From positions 1 to 50,883 of IMG/VR virus record IMGVR_UViG_3300042923_000161: 50,883 nt of DNA; one strand, written 5' to 3'. Made by a program: the position numbers and the translations under genes. The DNA comes from a virus. How positions within the stretch are numbered: the stretch's first letter is position 1; the number at the start of each line of letters is the position of its first letter. The notes below the pieces were generated by a model, which was not told the origin of the DNA, did no database searches, and saw nothing but the letters and a program-made list of their open reading frames with translations. Shown piece after piece: positions 16,078-24,697 of this stretch.

Positions 16078-18906
16078 CTATCCCCTTTCACTCAACGGTT
16101 TCAATCGTTTCTCAACATAAGAATTTGCACATTTACGCAGCCTTGGTGTTGCAGTTACTCCCCTAGCGCTATTACGTATAAGATGATGGCGGGTGAGTGC
16201 TACCAGTGCGCCGCTGAACTGATCGTCCTTCAGCCCTGATAGTGTTTGTAGGCTTCGTTGCGGTATGACCTCGTTTGAATCCAGCAGTTCACGAATGATC
16301 AGCGCTGAACCTTGATTATCCAGCAGCCCGTGTACGTAATGCTCAACTTCCGGTGTAGTCGTGTTGTACTTCCGGTTCTTCTCCACGTAATCCTTCAAGC
16401 GGAAAACGTCATCGTCATAGCATCTGTTGAGGAAACTTTCAGCCCAGTCAACGTGTTCCATCTTGACAATCAAATCTTCGCCGTGTTCATCAGTGCTGAA
16501 GCAACAAGCAGCGCACGCCACAGCTATACGTGCCAGCTTCACATCAGCTTCAGCCCCTAATAGTTTTACATCAGTTGCGTATGATTCGTTTAGAACCTGT
16601 GCCCGGCTCCATATGTAGTCTGTAACCTTGTTGTCGAATCGTACCTGTTCAGCAGTTCTACTCCATACCCACCGGATAAGGCTGACGTATGCTTCCCGGT
16701 CAAATGGGTCTGCACCGGACGCTTGATAATCTTCACGGCTGATGTAATTACCTTTATCCGTGACCATCATAACAGCGTCAAACCGTGCCACGTCTTCGTC
16801 TGAGCCTACCAAGTCCAATACAGCGTCTACGCCACTCGGATACATGGAAAGCTGCTTAGATCGTCCGTTGACCACTCTGGGGTTACCTATCCACAGTAGA
16901 CGTGTCTTGGCTGGTGCCTTTGCAGCGCTGATTTTGGTGATTGTAGCCACACCTTCAGAACGCATGTCTGTCAGTTTTGATATAATCTCACCTGTGATCC
17001 CTGAAGCTTCATCAAGGATCAGCAGCCCTTTGTGATTCCGTGGTACCGCGCCCCAACTGATTTTCCAGCCACCGGACGGCAGCTTGTCCGCACCACCTAA
17101 AAGCCCGGCTACGGTTGAAGTCTTCAGGGATATGATATTTCCGACCCTGTAGAAGTCCTGAAGCGCTTTAGCTGCTGAAGACTTACCTGTCCTTGACTCA
17201 CCTATGATCATAATCTCAGGGAAGCCTTTAACCTTCCGGTTACCCCAGTAGAACTCAATGGGGCTGTGGTATGTGAGGTCTACAGCACTGATGATCATCT
17301 CCGTAGTGAAACTCATCGTGATACGCTTTGACATAGTGTACCTCATACCCATCATCATCTCTGGACTGCCCTGAAACACCGATAAGGTCTGATGCATCTT
17401 CGGGTTCATTTGGAACATGTTCAGCGCGTTGTCTGACTTCTCTACCTTATCAATGACCAAGTATGCACGGTTGTTCTCACGTGGATGTCCGAATGGCTTA
17501 TAGAACACCCGGTACTTATCACCATCCGTCAAACGTGTATCAATGACATAGGCGTACTGTTCAACGGATCGGAACCCGTCTAACTCATTTTCAGACTCTA
17601 CGTCCGGTACCAATACAACCTTCTGGATGGATGACCGCTCCAGAACCTGAACCCGGACACAATCCTTCATTGCAAAATTGATGAAGCGAAGTTCCTTGTC
17701 AAGATCAGCTTCCTTCATCTCAACCAGCTTCAAGAAGTCCTGCAACGTGTGGTCGTCCAGATACCAAATCTTCTCTTTATCTGGTCCCAAGCAGCAATCT
17801 TCAGCACTGTGGTCACTCTTACAGGTGAACTTGACAACTGAAGGAATGTACGTATCCATATCGTACTTACCCGACATGATGACCCGGCTTGACAACCTCT
17901 TACCATGGTACTGTCCTTCAGAAGCATTCCACAGATCAACCAGCGGATATATGCGGTTCTTCTCTTCCATGTACTCTATTTCAGAAAATTGTGGAGCATC
18001 GTGCATAAGCTTATCCACATTGGCGTATACTGTATCAGAGTCCAAGCCGTGGTTGAGGTAGTAGTCTGAAAGGTCTTTGTCTTCCTTTGTGCCAGCCAAT
18101 GGAAGCCGAAGCATGTAAACAGTCGCTCCAATCTCTCGCAGCTTGAACGCTACAGACTGCATGGACTTCTGGCCCGGTTGATCCATGTCATAGCAGATGT
18201 AGACGGTCTTACCTTTGAACATGTTCAGGAACATTGCTGAAGGAACCGATCCTTCGCCGCCTGTGAAGGTGATAGCGTTGAATCCAAGTTCCCGGCCGAC
18301 AAGTGCGTCATTCTCACCACCGACCAGAAGCGTAGGACGGTCGTCTGTGTACCATGAGTCAAACGGGAATATGAGTGTCGTTGAACCCTTTGTGCCACGC
18401 ATCTTAGGAACCTGATCCGGGCTGTATGTGCGAATGTCAGCCAGTTCACCGAAGATGAATACCGGGTACTGGATGCCATCACCAACTGAGCCTAAACGTG
18501 CTTCTTTGATCGTCTTAATACTCAGTCCACGTCTCTTAGTGAGAACGTCCATGAACACGGGTGATCCGTGAAGGTTCTTCTCCCGGTTCTCCCAAACTTT
18601 AGCATCAGCGCCGCCCACATTCGCAGTACGGTTCATATATAGAATGGCATCCTTGCGTGGGATGCCATAGTACGCACTTATGAAGTCAAGTTCAGTCAGA
18701 CCGCCATTACCAAAACGTTCTTCAGCCCGGCAGGTCTTGCAGTGAAACATACCTTTTTCAAGATTCACGTGTGCTGAAGGATTCTTATCGTAACCCTTGC
18801 TATGCTTAAAAGGGCAGCGTACCGCATACTCACCCTGCGTGTTCGGCTCCCCTAATTCTCCAGCGCGTGTAAAGAAGTGATCTAAAAATTGTCCTTTGTC
18901 AAGCAC
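16078..18906 (-). CDS. Primase-helicase: zinc finger + TOPRIM + MCM-like AAA+ motor (942 aa)
   Basis: A GTG start follows AAAGGGGG. N-terminal zinc finger of DnaG type: Cys31, His35, Cys56, Cys59. TOPRIM domain: GGENDALV (Glu198) and YDMDQPGQ (Asp240, Asp242). The C-terminal motor has Walker A GESRTGKS (569-576), Walker B LLILDEASG (628-636), then GVATITKISAAKAPAKTR and sensor GNPR (Asn675), ending VARFDAVMMVTD with a likely arginine finger (Arg708). This run matches MCM helicases (ISIAKAG...AANP...SRFD), not the RecA-type motor of T7 gp4. It would unwind the fork and prime lagging strands. Confidence in TOPRIM and AAA+ is high; the MCM assignment rests on motif spacing. Confidence 0.85.
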   Translation of the reverse strand: MLDKGQFLDHFFTRAGELGEPNTQGEYAVRCPFKHSKGYDKNPSAHVNLEKGMFHCKTCRAEERFGNGGLTELDFISAYYGIPRKDAILYMNRTANVGGADAKVWENREKNLHGSPVFMDVLTKRRGLSIKTIKEARLGSVGDGIQYPVFIFGELADIRTYSPDQVPKMRGTKGSTTLIFPFDSWYTDDRPTLLVGGENDALVGRELGFNAITFTGGEGSVPSAMFLNMFKGKTVYICYDMDQPGQKSMQSVAFKLREIGATVYMLRLPLAGTKEDKDLSDYYLNHGLDSDTVYANVDKLMHDAPQFSEIEYMEEKNRIYPLVDLWNASEGQYHGKRLSSRVIMSGKYDMDTYIPSVVKFTCKSDHSAEDCCLGPDKEKIWYLDDHTLQDFLKLVEMKEADLDKELRFINFAMKDCVRVQVLERSSIQKVVLVPDVESENELDGFRSVEQYAYVIDTRLTDGDKYRVFYKPFGHPRENNRAYLVIDKVEKSDNALNMFQMNPKMHQTLSVFQGSPEMMMGMRYTMSKRITMSFTTEMIISAVDLTYHSPIEFYWGNRKVKGFPEIMIIGESRTGKSSAAKALQDFYRVGNIISLKTSTVAGLLGGADKLPSGGWKISWGAVPRNHKGLLILDEASGITGEIISKLTDMRSEGVATITKISAAKAPAKTRLLWIGNPRVVNGRSKQLSMYPSGVDAVLDLVGSDEDVARFDAVMMVTDKGNYISREDYQASGADPFDREAYVSLIRWVWSRTAEQVRFDNKVTDYIWSRAQVLNESYATDVKLLGAEADVKLARIAVACAACCFSTDEHGEDLIVKMEHVDWAESFLNRCYDDDVFRLKDYVEKNRKYNTTTPEVEHYVHGLLDNQGSALIIRELLDSNEVIPQRSLQTLSGLKDDQFSGALVALTRHHLIRNSARGVTATPRLRKCANSYVEKRLKPLSERG

Positions 18907-18982
18907 GTTGTTTCCCCCTTTAGTTCACCCGCTTGTGTCACGACAGCCAACAAAGAAGTCTTGCTGCTGCCGCCGCACAAGG

Positions 18983-19000
18983 GGGCGAAGAATCTCGCCC
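18983..19000 (-). other. Hairpin between SSB-like and primase-helicase genes
   Basis: GGGCGA / TCGCCC forms a 6-base-pair stem with a 6-base loop in the 101-base gap upstream of the primase-helicase. There is no T-run, so it is more likely an mRNA stability or attenuation element than a terminator. Confidence 0.4.
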
Positions 19001-19007
19001 GATTGTT

Positions 19008-19526
19008 TTAGAATGGAAGGTCGTCATCGCTGATATCAATTGGTTTGCCGTCTTCAGCGAATGGGTCTTGGTTGCTGGAAGCGTACTGTGAAGGGTCGAA
19101 TGCGTTGGAAGCTTGTCCAGCGCCGTGTTCAGACGGCTTAACTGCTGAAACACGCTCTTGTGTAGTACCGTCATCTCTGTCTTCGTGTTTTACACGTACC
19201 TGCAAGGCTTGTCCATTCAGGTACTGACCAAAAGCTTGGATAACTTCTTCAGCAGTGTTAAACACTTGACCGTCTGGCATGTTTGTTGCTTTGGAGATAT
19301 CATTCCAGCGGAACATGGCTTTTGGTGAAGCTACCAAGTTGTCAAACAATTTACGGTTAGCTGCTTCTTGCTCAATGTCGCCACGGATCGTATATACAAG
19401 TGCCAAACCTTCGGAACCTGTTTTAAATGTCTTCTTTTCTACGGATGATATGACCACTTCGTACCAACCTTGTGGTACTGGTGTAAAGTCGCTTGCTTCG
19501 CTGTGATTAGTTGAGAAAAATGTCAT
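19008..19526 (-). CDS. DUF669-type single-strand DNA-binding-like protein (172 aa)
   Basis: Residues about 15-130 form a beta-rich domain (PVPQGWYEVVISSVEKK...LALVYTIRGD, KLFDNLVASPKAMFRW) matching the DUF669 phage family, which is SSB-like. The C-terminus is a disordered linker ending ISDDDLPF, the acidic-hydrophobic tip that SSB proteins use to recruit partners. It sits between the Sak4-like ATPase and the primase-helicase, as expected for the replication SSB. Confidence 0.82.
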   Translation of the reverse strand: MTFFSTNHSEASDFTPVPQGWYEVVISSVEKKTFKTGSEGLALVYTIRGDIEQEAANRKLFDNLVASPKAMFRWNDISKATNMPDGQVFNTAEEVIQAFGQYLNGQALQVRVKHEDRDDGTTQERVSAVKPSEHGAGQASNAFDPSQYASSNQDPFAEDGKPIDISDDDLPF

Positions 19527-19595
19527 TGGAATATTCCACCTTTTCGAATGAGTGTATTTGTATATTAAATGATGTTGATCATGAAGCGCAATAGG

Positions 19596-19766
19596 TTAAT
19601 CTCTTTTGCCAAAAGGTATAACTATCGTTGTCTTTTGGTGCGACACTACATCTTGTGCGTCAAGGGTCAATCCATGGCCCGGTGCGACCCACACAGCCAA
19701 TATCTGGACACCGTGATCATCCAGAAGTTTTTTGATCTGCTCCTGAATCGGATGGCTTGGATTCAT
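19596..19766 (-). CDS. Small protein of unknown function (56 aa)
   Basis: The frame starts inside the end of the ATPase gene (50-base overlap) with GAAGGTGA 7 bases upstream. It encodes MNPSHPIQEQIKKLL, then a short beta-type stretch (VQILAVWVAPGHG, TTIVIPFGKRD). No family recognised. It is supported by the ribosome site and by its position in a tightly packed operon. Confidence 0.55.
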   Translation of the reverse strand: MNPSHPIQEQIKKLLDDHGVQILAVWVAPGHGLTLDAQDVVSHQKTTIVIPFGKRD

Positions 19767-20601
19767 CTGGTTTCACCTTCTCCGGTATAGTTGTAGATCC
19801 CAACTGACGGAAGATGTCGCCCCATTTAGGCCACCAGATCAGTTCAGGGAACTTCATTCGATCACGGGCAGGCATACGTGCGCCAGCTTTGTATGTCACT
19901 GTCCCTTCTTGCAGGTTATCTGTGTGGATACCGTAGTGCATCATTTCAGGCTTGTCCTTCGCAGGACGCATTTTGTGCTTGACCATATAGAAGACACCGT
20001 CCGTTGCTCCCATTACGCCGGGGGCAGCGTGTTTGCCTTGCAGACGAAGCTGGATGACTTTCTTGAAGTCGGTTGATTCTTTGGCTTCCATGTCATGCCC
20101 GATCCACAGAACGTTAACACCGTGGCTTCTGGTGAGTCTCTGCCAGTCTCTGAACTCTTTCACCTCAATGCGCTGAAGATCATCCCAGTCGGTTTGTGCC
20201 CCGAAACGTCCCTTGATTTCACGCGCTCTGGTTGGTGCAAATTCCGCAGACACCACGTAATCCTTCACTGACTCTTCCAGTGTTGTGAATGAGTCCACAG
20301 CGTATAGATCGTACTTCAATTCAATACGGCCTACACCGGGCAGGATTACGAACCCTTGGGGGATACCTTCACGCACCTTTTGAAGTTCAGCCAGTGAACT
20401 AATGCCCAAGATATCAACATTACCCACACTGTCCAGTACACCGCTGTTCTTATCCAAGTCCAGCAGTAGCACCCGGATAGTCGGATCATACTGAAGTGTT
20501 GATGTCTTTCCGCTGAAAGGTGGTCCGTACAGGAGTGCAGAACGCCCCTCCTTTGGTTTCTCTGCAAGCGGGATTCCACCCGGTCTGAATGTAATTGCCA
20601 T
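19717..20601 (-). CDS. AAA_24 / Sak4-like recombination ATPase (294 aa)
   Basis: Walker A GPPFSGKTST (about residues 26-35) follows a short N-terminal stretch. Walker B-like VLLLDLD and LYAVDSFTTLEES come next, then LWIGHDMEAK. This is the RecA-core pattern of Sak4-type single-strand annealing or recombination proteins, which are usually coded beside an SSB, as here. The C-terminus (from about 265) is a disordered Lys/Ser/Asp tail. It would load on single strands and promote phage recombination. Confidence 0.78.
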   Translation of the reverse strand: MAITFRPGGIPLAEKPKEGRSALLYGPPFSGKTSTLQYDPTIRVLLLDLDKNSGVLDSVGNVDILGISSLAELQKVREGIPQGFVILPGVGRIELKYDLYAVDSFTTLEESVKDYVVSAEFAPTRAREIKGRFGAQTDWDDLQRIEVKEFRDWQRLTRSHGVNVLWIGHDMEAKESTDFKKVIQLRLQGKHAAPGVMGATDGVFYMVKHKMRPAKDKPEMMHYGIHTDNLQEGTVTYKAGARMPARDRMKFPELIWWPKWGDIFRQLGSTTIPEKVKPDESKPSDSGADQKTSG

Positions 20602-20603
20602 GA

Positions 20604-21764
20604 TTAGTTTTCCTCCACTTCGATAAAGTCGTCTTCAGGATTCCAGTCCTTCTCAGTCTCATACAACATAGCTTGTACCATCGAAACATTGTCGCCTTTA
20701 ATCTCTGCTTCGATGAGTGGGAAGTAGCTGTTGAAGGTTGGTGTATCCCATGTGATGTTATAGTAAAGTCGTGATTCAGCAGTCACAGGATCGACTTCCA
20801 ACTCATGACGTAAACTCATAATCTCGCGGCAGACTTTTGTGAAGTCTTCCATAGCCGCTTGACATTCCGATTCGCTTCGTTCTACAGAGATACGGCGAAG
20901 GAATTTGTCACCTTGCAATTCAAAGTGTTCCAGAATGTCCAGATAGTCGGCTTCTGCCAGCCCATAATCAGCAATAGCCTGTTTGTAGAGGGCATATGTA
21001 GTATTCTGCGCCTTATTCTTGGACAGACCGCCTTTCTTCAGCAGTTCAGGCTTCTTCGGTGCGTCCTTGCGAATGATGTTGTATACGAACTCTTCAGGGC
21101 CGCTGAACTGGCTCAGAACTTGATACAGGTGTGTGTTTTTCACTGGAACCCATCCAGAAGCAACGCCCTCACCGCTAGTATCCTCCACTTCATGCCACAC
21201 ATACCCATGCCCTTGACACAGTGCTGTGAGTGCCCACCAGTAACGGCTGATCTGACGGTCAAGGATGGAGTTTGCCACGTAGCGGTCAATGCTGGTTGTC
21301 GTCTTGTGATCCATGAACTTCAGCTTACCGTCTTCCAGATACAGAAGGTCAATCGTACCCTCATACGCAAAGTCAAGCGTTCCCTGAAGCAAGTCCAGCG
21401 GATCGTCCTCATACAGTGGAATAGCGAACTTCAATTCCGTTGCCAGTATATCGAACTCATCCACAGGTGCGTAAGTCGTCATGTAGTGCCCGGAAACTTT
21501 GTGGAACAGTTCAATCAGGTCTTGATACACTACCGGGTCCATACCTTCCAAGTTCTTGGTCTGAATCCAGTCATGCACCTTTTCATCCACATCAGTTTCA
21601 AGGCGGTAGTATAACTCAAGGTACTTGTGGAACAAGTCACCGAAGAAAAGCTTGCCGTCAGGTGTCTTTTTGACCAAGTGGTCCACCCAACGGCGTTTCC
21701 AACTCCAGCGATCTGACAAGAATGTTCCTACTTCTGATCCACGAATTAAGCGTAATGATGTCAT
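20604..21764 (-). CDS. PD-(D/E)XK nuclease, RecB/Cas4-like (386 aa)
   Basis: GDLFHKYLELYY near residue 45 supplies the conserved His. GTIDLLYLEDGKLKFMDHKTT (about 137-157) supplies the Asp and the D-H-K active-site strand of the RecB exonuclease family. No helicase motifs are present. Start taken at ATG 21764, 8 bases after AGGGAG; ATG 21770 lies too near. It lies directly upstream of the Sak4-like gene. The pair resembles an exonuclease-annealase recombination module that resects DNA ends. Confidence 0.82.
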   Translation of the reverse strand: MTSLRLIRGSEVGTFLSDRWSWKRRWVDHLVKKTPDGKLFFGDLFHKYLELYYRLETDVDEKVHDWIQTKNLEGMDPVVYQDLIELFHKVSGHYMTTYAPVDEFDILATELKFAIPLYEDDPLDLLQGTLDFAYEGTIDLLYLEDGKLKFMDHKTTTSIDRYVANSILDRQISRYWWALTALCQGHGYVWHEVEDTSGEGVASGWVPVKNTHLYQVLSQFSGPEEFVYNIIRKDAPKKPELLKKGGLSKNKAQNTTYALYKQAIADYGLAEADYLDILEHFELQGDKFLRRISVERSESECQAAMEDFTKVCREIMSLRHELEVDPVTAESRLYYNITWDTPTFNSYFPLIEAEIKGDNVSMVQAMLYETEKDWNPEDDFIEVEEN

Positions 21765-21787
21765 ATTCATTGCTCCCTATAGTCAAT

Positions 21788-21925
21788 TTATTGTGCTGCT
21801 ATAAACCCCTGCCACGCTCCATGTTGTACCATCGTGATGTATTGGTGGAAGGGGATGTTGAACCGTGTGTAGATGTTGTGGTACACAAAGTACGTACCCA
21901 ACCGATCCAGTAATTCGTCCGACAT
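21788..21925 (-). CDS. Small protein of unknown function (45 aa)
   Basis: A strong GGGAGGG lies 7 bases before the ATG. The product (MSDELLDRLGTYFVYHNIY...FHQYITMVQHGAW) is aromatic-rich and probably helical. It fills the gap between the 95-residue gene and the nuclease. No family recognised. Confidence 0.6.
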   Translation of the reverse strand: MSDELLDRLGTYFVYHNIYTRFNIPFHQYITMVQHGAWQGFIAAQ

Positions 21926-21938
21926 CCCAAGCCCTCCC

Positions 21939-22226
21939 TTATTCGCCGCGCTGTAACTGCATCAGTGACTTTTGTTCATCAACTTTGACACGAAGACTGA
22001 CCTTCCACCCATCAAGGAATGGTTCCATCTCTGACGTTTCGCCTGTTCTTGGTACGAACCTGCGGATCACGATGTTGTCCACCCGTCCATTACGCTTGCC
22101 TTGCTCCAAGTTCTCAATGTTGTCCAAAACGCTTTGAACCTTGTCATGCATTTTTGCCTTGGCTTCCCATGCATACGCAGTGTGTTCACGTAGTTCCCAA
22201 CTTAAAATATAGTACTCCTTTACCAT
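21939..22226 (-). CDS. Protein of unknown function (95 aa)
   Basis: The product begins MVKEYYILSWELREHTAYAWEAKAKMHDKV and has alternating strand-helix character with charged ends (FLDGWKVSLRVKVDEQKSL). It overlaps the stop codon of the upstream gene by one base (TAATG). It lies in the leftward recombination operon. Not recognised. Confidence 0.65.
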   Translation of the reverse strand: MVKEYYILSWELREHTAYAWEAKAKMHDKVQSVLDNIENLEQGKRNGRVDNIVIRRFVPRTGETSEMEPFLDGWKVSLRVKVDEQKSLMQLQRGE

Positions 22227-22556
22227 TTACAACACATCCCTTACATATTGTTCGTTCTCATGTCTCATTTCAGCTTCTTGCTGAAGCAGTTCGTTGTTGT
22301 ACTGTTCAATGACATTTGCGGCGTAACCGAACGCCATCTCAACACATTTCTGATCCAGCACATCGCTGACCAGCTTACGATACTCATTAATGTCTAAGTC
22401 CATTTGAAGTAAAAAGTCCAGTTCAGCGCTTACAGCTTCCACACAATCAGGTACCGAATCGAAGTCCTTGTTGCGGAATACGTGCGGTGTTGCATCCAAT
22501 TTGCCCACGATACGGTCAGCCACCTGCTGTGCGATTACCTCAACGTTGAATCTCAT
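22227..22556 (-). CDS. Protein of unknown function (109 aa)
   Basis: Start taken at ATG 22556, 9 bases after GGGAGG, rather than at 22589. The sequence is helical, with Val/Ala-rich and acidic segments (VEVIAQQVADRIVGKL, CVEAVSAELDFLLQMD). It is the first gene behind the promoter at 22590-22618 and so heads the recombination/replication operon. Function unknown. Confidence 0.68.
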   Translation of the reverse strand: MRFNVEVIAQQVADRIVGKLDATPHVFRNKDFDSVPDCVEAVSAELDFLLQMDLDINEYRKLVSDVLDQKCVEMAFGYAANVIEQYNNELLQQEAEMRHENEQYVRDVL

Positions 22557-22589
22557 AGTTAAAACCTCCCAGTGGTGTTTGATGTACAC

Positions 22590-22618
22590 ATCATAACATA
22601 TTGAATATTTAATGTCAA
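22590..22618 (-). promoter_or_regulatory. Leftward sigma-A-type promoter (TTGACA-17-TATGAT)
   Basis: TTGACA (22613-22618) and TATGAT (22590-22595) are 17 bases apart on the minus strand. The -35 and first part of the spacer are identical to the promoter at 11104-11132. It would drive the recombination, SSB, primase-helicase and polymerase genes. Confidence 0.87.
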
Positions 22619-22626
22619 CGGACAGA

Positions 22627-22869
22627 TTACAGCTTGAAAAGTGTCTCGGCAGCGTTGATGAAGTTGAAGAAGGAATCCATGGTCACTACGCCAGCAGCTA
22701 TCCACAGAAGCTTGTTGATCCCACTCATAATGAAGGTGTGCCCACGACTTTTCAACCAAGCATTAAGCGCTGATGACACCAAAGCGGACGCTGTGATAGC
22801 CAACATTGCAGGAGAAGCTGGAGTACCAAGAAACTCCCGCAAAGTGGACTCAATCAATGGGTTAATCAT
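22627..22869 (-). CDS. Small membrane protein (80 aa)
   Basis: Start taken at ATG 22869, 6 bases from GGGAGGT. Two hydrophobic segments (MLAITASALVSSALNAWL and LLWIAAGVVTMDSFFNF) suggest two membrane spans around a basic loop. It ends just before the promoter of the next operon. Topology resembles small holins, but it lies far from the lysis genes. Function unknown. Confidence 0.62.
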   Translation of the reverse strand: MINPLIESTLREFLGTPASPAMLAITASALVSSALNAWLKSRGHTFIMSGINKLLWIAAGVVTMDSFFNFINAAETLFKL

Positions 22870-22873
22870 GTGA

Positions 22874-24502
22874 TTACCTCCCAATCATACGCAGGACAGC
22901 TTCCCGGCCCCCGTTGTTGATGATGTCTGTCATGGACTCCTTACGCTTCAGCACTTCGAACATGTAGTCATCCACAGAATCCATTGTGGCTATGTGGATA
23001 ACATTGTGACCGTGCTCTACTTCTTTGGTTGTTGGCGTGACTCTGTCTTCGGCTTGTTGCTGATCTGCTGGATTCCACGCATTGTCAATAAAGACGACTG
23101 TGTCACCTTGGTCAAGCGTCCATCCTGTCCCCGCCGATATCGTATTACATAAGAGTACATGAGTCTCACCCCGTTGGAATTTGTCGGCTTCTTCCTGCTT
23201 CTTCTTGGCTGTCATCTTGCCGTTGATTTCACCGACAACATAACCTTCCTTTGCCAAGTCATCACGCAGCAGCCGCAAGTAGCTGGTGAACATACTCATG
23301 ACCACCACCGGACGCGAATCTTCGTCACGATCCTTCAGCCATTGGATGAGTGTTGCAGTCTTACAGCCCTTTTCAGGGAACCCAACCAGACGTGGGTCAA
23401 TACATATCTGCCGCAAACGTAGCATTTGAGTCATGACGTTCATTGCATCGACCTCTTTACCTGTATCAAGGCACTCTGCAACGAATGTATCCTGCATCTC
23501 ACGGTAATACTTCGCCTGTTTTACAGTCATATGTGAGTAGATCGTTTTATAGTCCTTCTCAGGCAACCAGTTCATAGCTTCCTTACGCTTCCGGGCTACA
23601 GATACCAGACCTATTTCCTGCTGCATCTCTTCTTGACGCTCTGGAATAGGCGCACCTGCATCAACCCCTCCACTAAATACATTCGAATCTTTGTGGAAGT
23701 ATCGTCCAGCCCATCCCCAAAAGCTTGTGTACTTCTTCGGGAACAGGAACTTCAGGATACCGAAAATGTCTGAAGGATGTTTCACAGTAGGTGTTCCGGT
23801 CAATGCGAAACGGTTTGACCCTTTCAACTTGAACACTGCCTTAGACTGCACCGTGCCGTGGTTGCGCAGGTAGTGTGCTTCATCCACAGCGATCAGGTCA
23901 AACAAGAATCTGTCAAGCTTCAGCCCGTTTAGGCTGTTTTTGGACACGATCAGGACTGTTGGTTTGGCTGACGTTCTTGCTGCTTCGGTCAGTTCCTCAG
24001 CTTTCTTTGTACCCTCAATGACAACTGGCTCATACTCAGGCAACCAATTCTTCACCTGCATGTGCCACGTCCAAAGCAAAGAAGCTGGAGCGACAATAAG
24101 GTTGCGTTTTGTACGTTTACCCTTGATCACTTCCAGCAGCGTTGGTGTCTTACCTGTGCGCGGATCATTGAATATGCCAGCAGCTTCCATGCCGATCAGG
24201 TACTCAGCGTCAGCCCGTTGATACGGACGTAATCTGTCACCCTCAAGTACCATAGTATCTTGACGCTTACTTAGCAGCCAGTTCATCTCTTCACGCAGCT
24301 TCTTACCCTCTTCCATGAAGGCTACTTCACTCTTCAGGTCAGGCAGCTTTTTATGAAGTTCCAGCATTACGCCCATGGTGCGGGGCAGCTTACAGTGCTT
24401 TTTCGCCTTAGAGTAAGTGCCCCCCATGGATTGTTCAATAAAGCGTGCTTGCTTTTCGTCCTTCGGTGTTACATACACGGAATCCCCATCCGTTGCAAAC
24501 AT
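22874..24502 (-). CDS. SNF2-type superfamily 2 helicase (542 aa)
   Basis: Motifs appear in order: I GIFNDPRTGKTPT, Ia LIVAPASLLWTW, II LIAVDEAHYLRN, III FALTGTPT, V CNTISAGTGWTL and VI QQAEDRVTP. Spacing and the DEAH box match SWI2/SNF2 ATPases; motif VI departs from the usual HRIGQ ending. Phage members act on protein-bound or branched DNA, and some help displace host proteins. A first domain (about 1-85) precedes the motor. It overlaps the upstream gene by one base (TAATG). Confidence 0.9.
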   Translation of the reverse strand: MFATDGDSVYVTPKDEKQARFIEQSMGGTYSKAKKHCKLPRTMGVMLELHKKLPDLKSEVAFMEEGKKLREEMNWLLSKRQDTMVLEGDRLRPYQRADAEYLIGMEAAGIFNDPRTGKTPTLLEVIKGKRTKRNLIVAPASLLWTWHMQVKNWLPEYEPVVIEGTKKAEELTEAARTSAKPTVLIVSKNSLNGLKLDRFLFDLIAVDEAHYLRNHGTVQSKAVFKLKGSNRFALTGTPTVKHPSDIFGILKFLFPKKYTSFWGWAGRYFHKDSNVFSGGVDAGAPIPERQEEMQQEIGLVSVARKRKEAMNWLPEKDYKTIYSHMTVKQAKYYREMQDTFVAECLDTGKEVDAMNVMTQMLRLRQICIDPRLVGFPEKGCKTATLIQWLKDRDEDSRPVVVMSMFTSYLRLLRDDLAKEGYVVGEINGKMTAKKKQEEADKFQRGETHVLLCNTISAGTGWTLDQGDTVVFIDNAWNPADQQQAEDRVTPTTKEVEHGHNVIHIATMDSVDDYMFEVLKRKESMTDIINNGGREAVLRMIGR

Positions 24503-24687
24503 TAAACAGTCTCCTTTCTTTCCTTAATGGCGCGTTGTAGGTAGTTATTAGCGGACATTAAGTTGTTGATAATTGGTCTGAGCGTTTCAGCTTCGTCTGG
24601 GTTGTTCAAACGGTGCGTTTCCAGACGATTGAGTGACCGTCTAAAATCTAAGTTGGTTTTTTCGTAGATGTCCAGTTTAGGCAGCAT
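24502..24687 (-). CDS. Small helical protein of unknown function (61 aa)
   Basis: A charged, probably all-helical product (MLPKLDIYEKTNLDFRRSL...LMSANNYLQRAIKERKETV). It has a GGAGAAAA site and is the first gene after the palindromic promoter at 24698-24755, overlapping the helicase start. It may be a small regulator or cofactor of the helicase; not recognised. Confidence 0.66.
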   Translation of the reverse strand: MLPKLDIYEKTNLDFRRSLNRLETHRLNNPDEAETLRPIINNLMSANNYLQRAIKERKETV

Positions 24688-24697
24688 GGTGTTTTCT

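Noticed and set aside
20859-21614. 251-residue plus-strand open frame
   Set aside because: It is the complement of the PD-(D/E)XK nuclease gene and shows no recognisable domain or start signal.
21766-21800. T7-like promoter (minus strand GACTATAGGGAG before the nuclease gene)
   Set aside because: The shared bases are mainly the ribosome site AGGGAG. The T7 consensus has a different spacer, only one copy exists, and the genome has no phage RNA polymerase gene.
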